From Gnetum montanum (taxonomy: Eukaryota; Streptophyta; Gnetopsida; Gnetales; Gnetaceae), in NCBI GenBank assembly GCA_015680685.1, contig MNCI01029622.1, positions 1,098,554-1,158,553 on the forward strand: a DNA stretch of 60,000 bases, written 5' to 3'. The notes below the pieces were generated by a model. The model searched no databases. It saw only the letters and a list, made by a program, of their open reading frames with translations, and was not told where the DNA came from. Both the position numbers and the translations under genes were made by a program. Positions 59,301-60,000 of the stretch are shown here, in pieces. The first letter of the stretch is position 1. The number at the start of each line of letters is the position of its first letter.

Positions 59301-60000
59301 TCCGCTTGTTATTGCATCTCTTTCGTTCATTTATAGCTCTTACTTCAATTGCTTATGTGTCGTTATTGTTTTCGATTTGGGGTAGTGAGGAAACAGGCTT
59401 TGGAGACCATCAGAGAGGAGAAGGAAACACGTACCGAGAAAAATGATGAGGAGGAAAGCCCGGAGAAGAGTCAAGGTGGAGGAATGGAGCTATTAACGGA
59501 GAGGACTACTGAAACTGCACCCTTAGACGACCAGGAGGCTATCAACCAAATGTTTAGTAGCTTCCTCAAGGGTGACTTGGATTTGGGCGATCCCCCAGAA
59601 GGTGACAAGGATTAGGGTATGTCTTCGTTTTTAATTGGTTTTTATTATATTAATTGTGGCTCCTATTTTTTTCCTTATTTTTGTTATTTATTTTCATGTT
59701 TTTTGGCTTAGATGAAGGCAGCGGTACTAGGATGGTGTGGTTGGACGTTCCCATGGAGACGGTTCCCCCTGAGGGGACCACTGAGGTTAGTTCTTCCCGT
59801 ACCCATCAGCCGCTTATTTGGTTAGAGATGCCAAGTAAGTCGGATTTTGTGGATGGGATTGCGGAAGAAGTCATTGAACATCTCCAGGAAAGCCGTCCTG
59901 ATATAGGTATGAATCATTTAAAGGTTAGGAGTTTTGTATCTTACGTGTACTGTTTTAATGTTCGTGTTCTCTGCATGGGCAGGCGCTAAACTAAGATGGG
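56380..60000 (+). pseudogene. Antisense gene of element E, exons 1-7 (3' end outside window)
   Basis: Exons: 56380-56510, 57365-57813, 57890-58152, 58246-59286, 59386-59616, 59712-59906, and exon 7 from 59983. Lengths 131, 449, 263, 1041, 231, 195 match C (131, 450, 263, 1041, 231, 195). Exon 2 has lost one base near 57597. Stops: TAG at 56461, TGA in exon 2, TAG at 58002, 58479, 58746 and 59613; every TAG stands where C has CAG. None is shared with C, so the common ancestor was probably open. N-terminal phosphatase-like block FLIMVELVGVLTW and VWFREGAGEFLAFLLTNFEV are conserved. Intron 1 (56511-57364) holds many GCGTATACGC words. Confidence 0.88.
56745..57270. repeat. GCGTATACGC word cluster in intron 1 of the antisense gene (E)
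   Basis: Repeated GCGTATACGC and close variants, matching the cluster in intron 1 of C and in the U3 of this LTR family. Confidence 0.88.

Larger units (their letters stand above)
49690..60000 (-). mobile_element. Element E: close relative of C, 3' part in window
   Basis: Minus-strand element: 3' LTR, polypurine tract, 3' UTR with minisatellite, pol, spacer with a plus-strand antisense gene. Inserted in D's protease; ATAGG (49685-49689) is the probable target sequence, with its partner outside the window. The element runs off the right edge inside exon 7 of the antisense gene. Confidence 0.93.

Overview
The window is plant nuclear DNA made, as far as I can see, entirely of nested LTR retrotransposons of the Ty3/gypsy superfamily. 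Lineage evidence is the pol order RT, retroviral-type RNase H, a second archaeal-type RNase H, then a DDE integrase without chromodomain. That order, long LTRs, and a long spacer between protease and RT are marks of the Tat/Ogre lineage of seed plants. Large old LTRs, heavy nesting and many C-to-T nonsense changes fit a large, methylated, repeat-rich plant genome; the species cannot be told. No ordinary host gene, tRNA, rRNA or CRISPR array was seen.

Layout, left to right, with each element cut by the next. Element A (minus strand, 1-9908) is cut in gag by LTR fragment H (9909-11169). H is cut by element G (LTR 11170-13036 plus a short internal piece to 13185). G is cut by element F (3' LTR 13186-15086, pol 16704-20218). 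F is cut by element B (plus strand, 5' LTR 20219-21838, gag-protease 22672-26448). B is cut at 28005 by element D (plus, 5' LTR 28005-29304, gag from 29972). D is cut in gag by complete element C (minus, 31923-48152, both LTRs, 5-bp target duplication CCCCT) and again in protease by element E (minus, 3' LTR 49690-50836, running off the right edge). Removing C and one target-site copy restores D's reading frame exactly.

The main discovery is a spliced gene carried by these elements on the strand opposite to gag-pol, in the spacer between protease and RT. In C it runs 38671-43055 (plus strand), with its own TATA box and AATAAA signal and eight exons whose phases all join in frame (about 1065 codons). 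E carries a second copy (56380 to the window end); exons 1 and 3 to 6 have identical lengths and exon 2 differs by 1 nt. B carries a divergent third copy on the minus strand (26825-28004), again antisense to its gag. C and E carry different nonsense mutations, so their ancestor was probably intact. Exons 1-2 look like a plant HAD/NIF (FCP1-like) phosphatase domain that has lost its catalytic aspartates. A large middle domain of unknown role, a charged coiled-coil region and an acidic tail follow.

A second theme is short palindromic words packed into the U3 part of every LTR family: GCGTATACGC in C, D and E; GCTATGCTACG-type words in B, F and H; CTCACGCTG-type words in G. The GCGTATACGC word also fills the leader and first intron of the antisense gene. 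A third theme is a TAGTTT(A)...-type minisatellite that recurs in the 3' UTRs and, in related form, in the protease-RT spacer.
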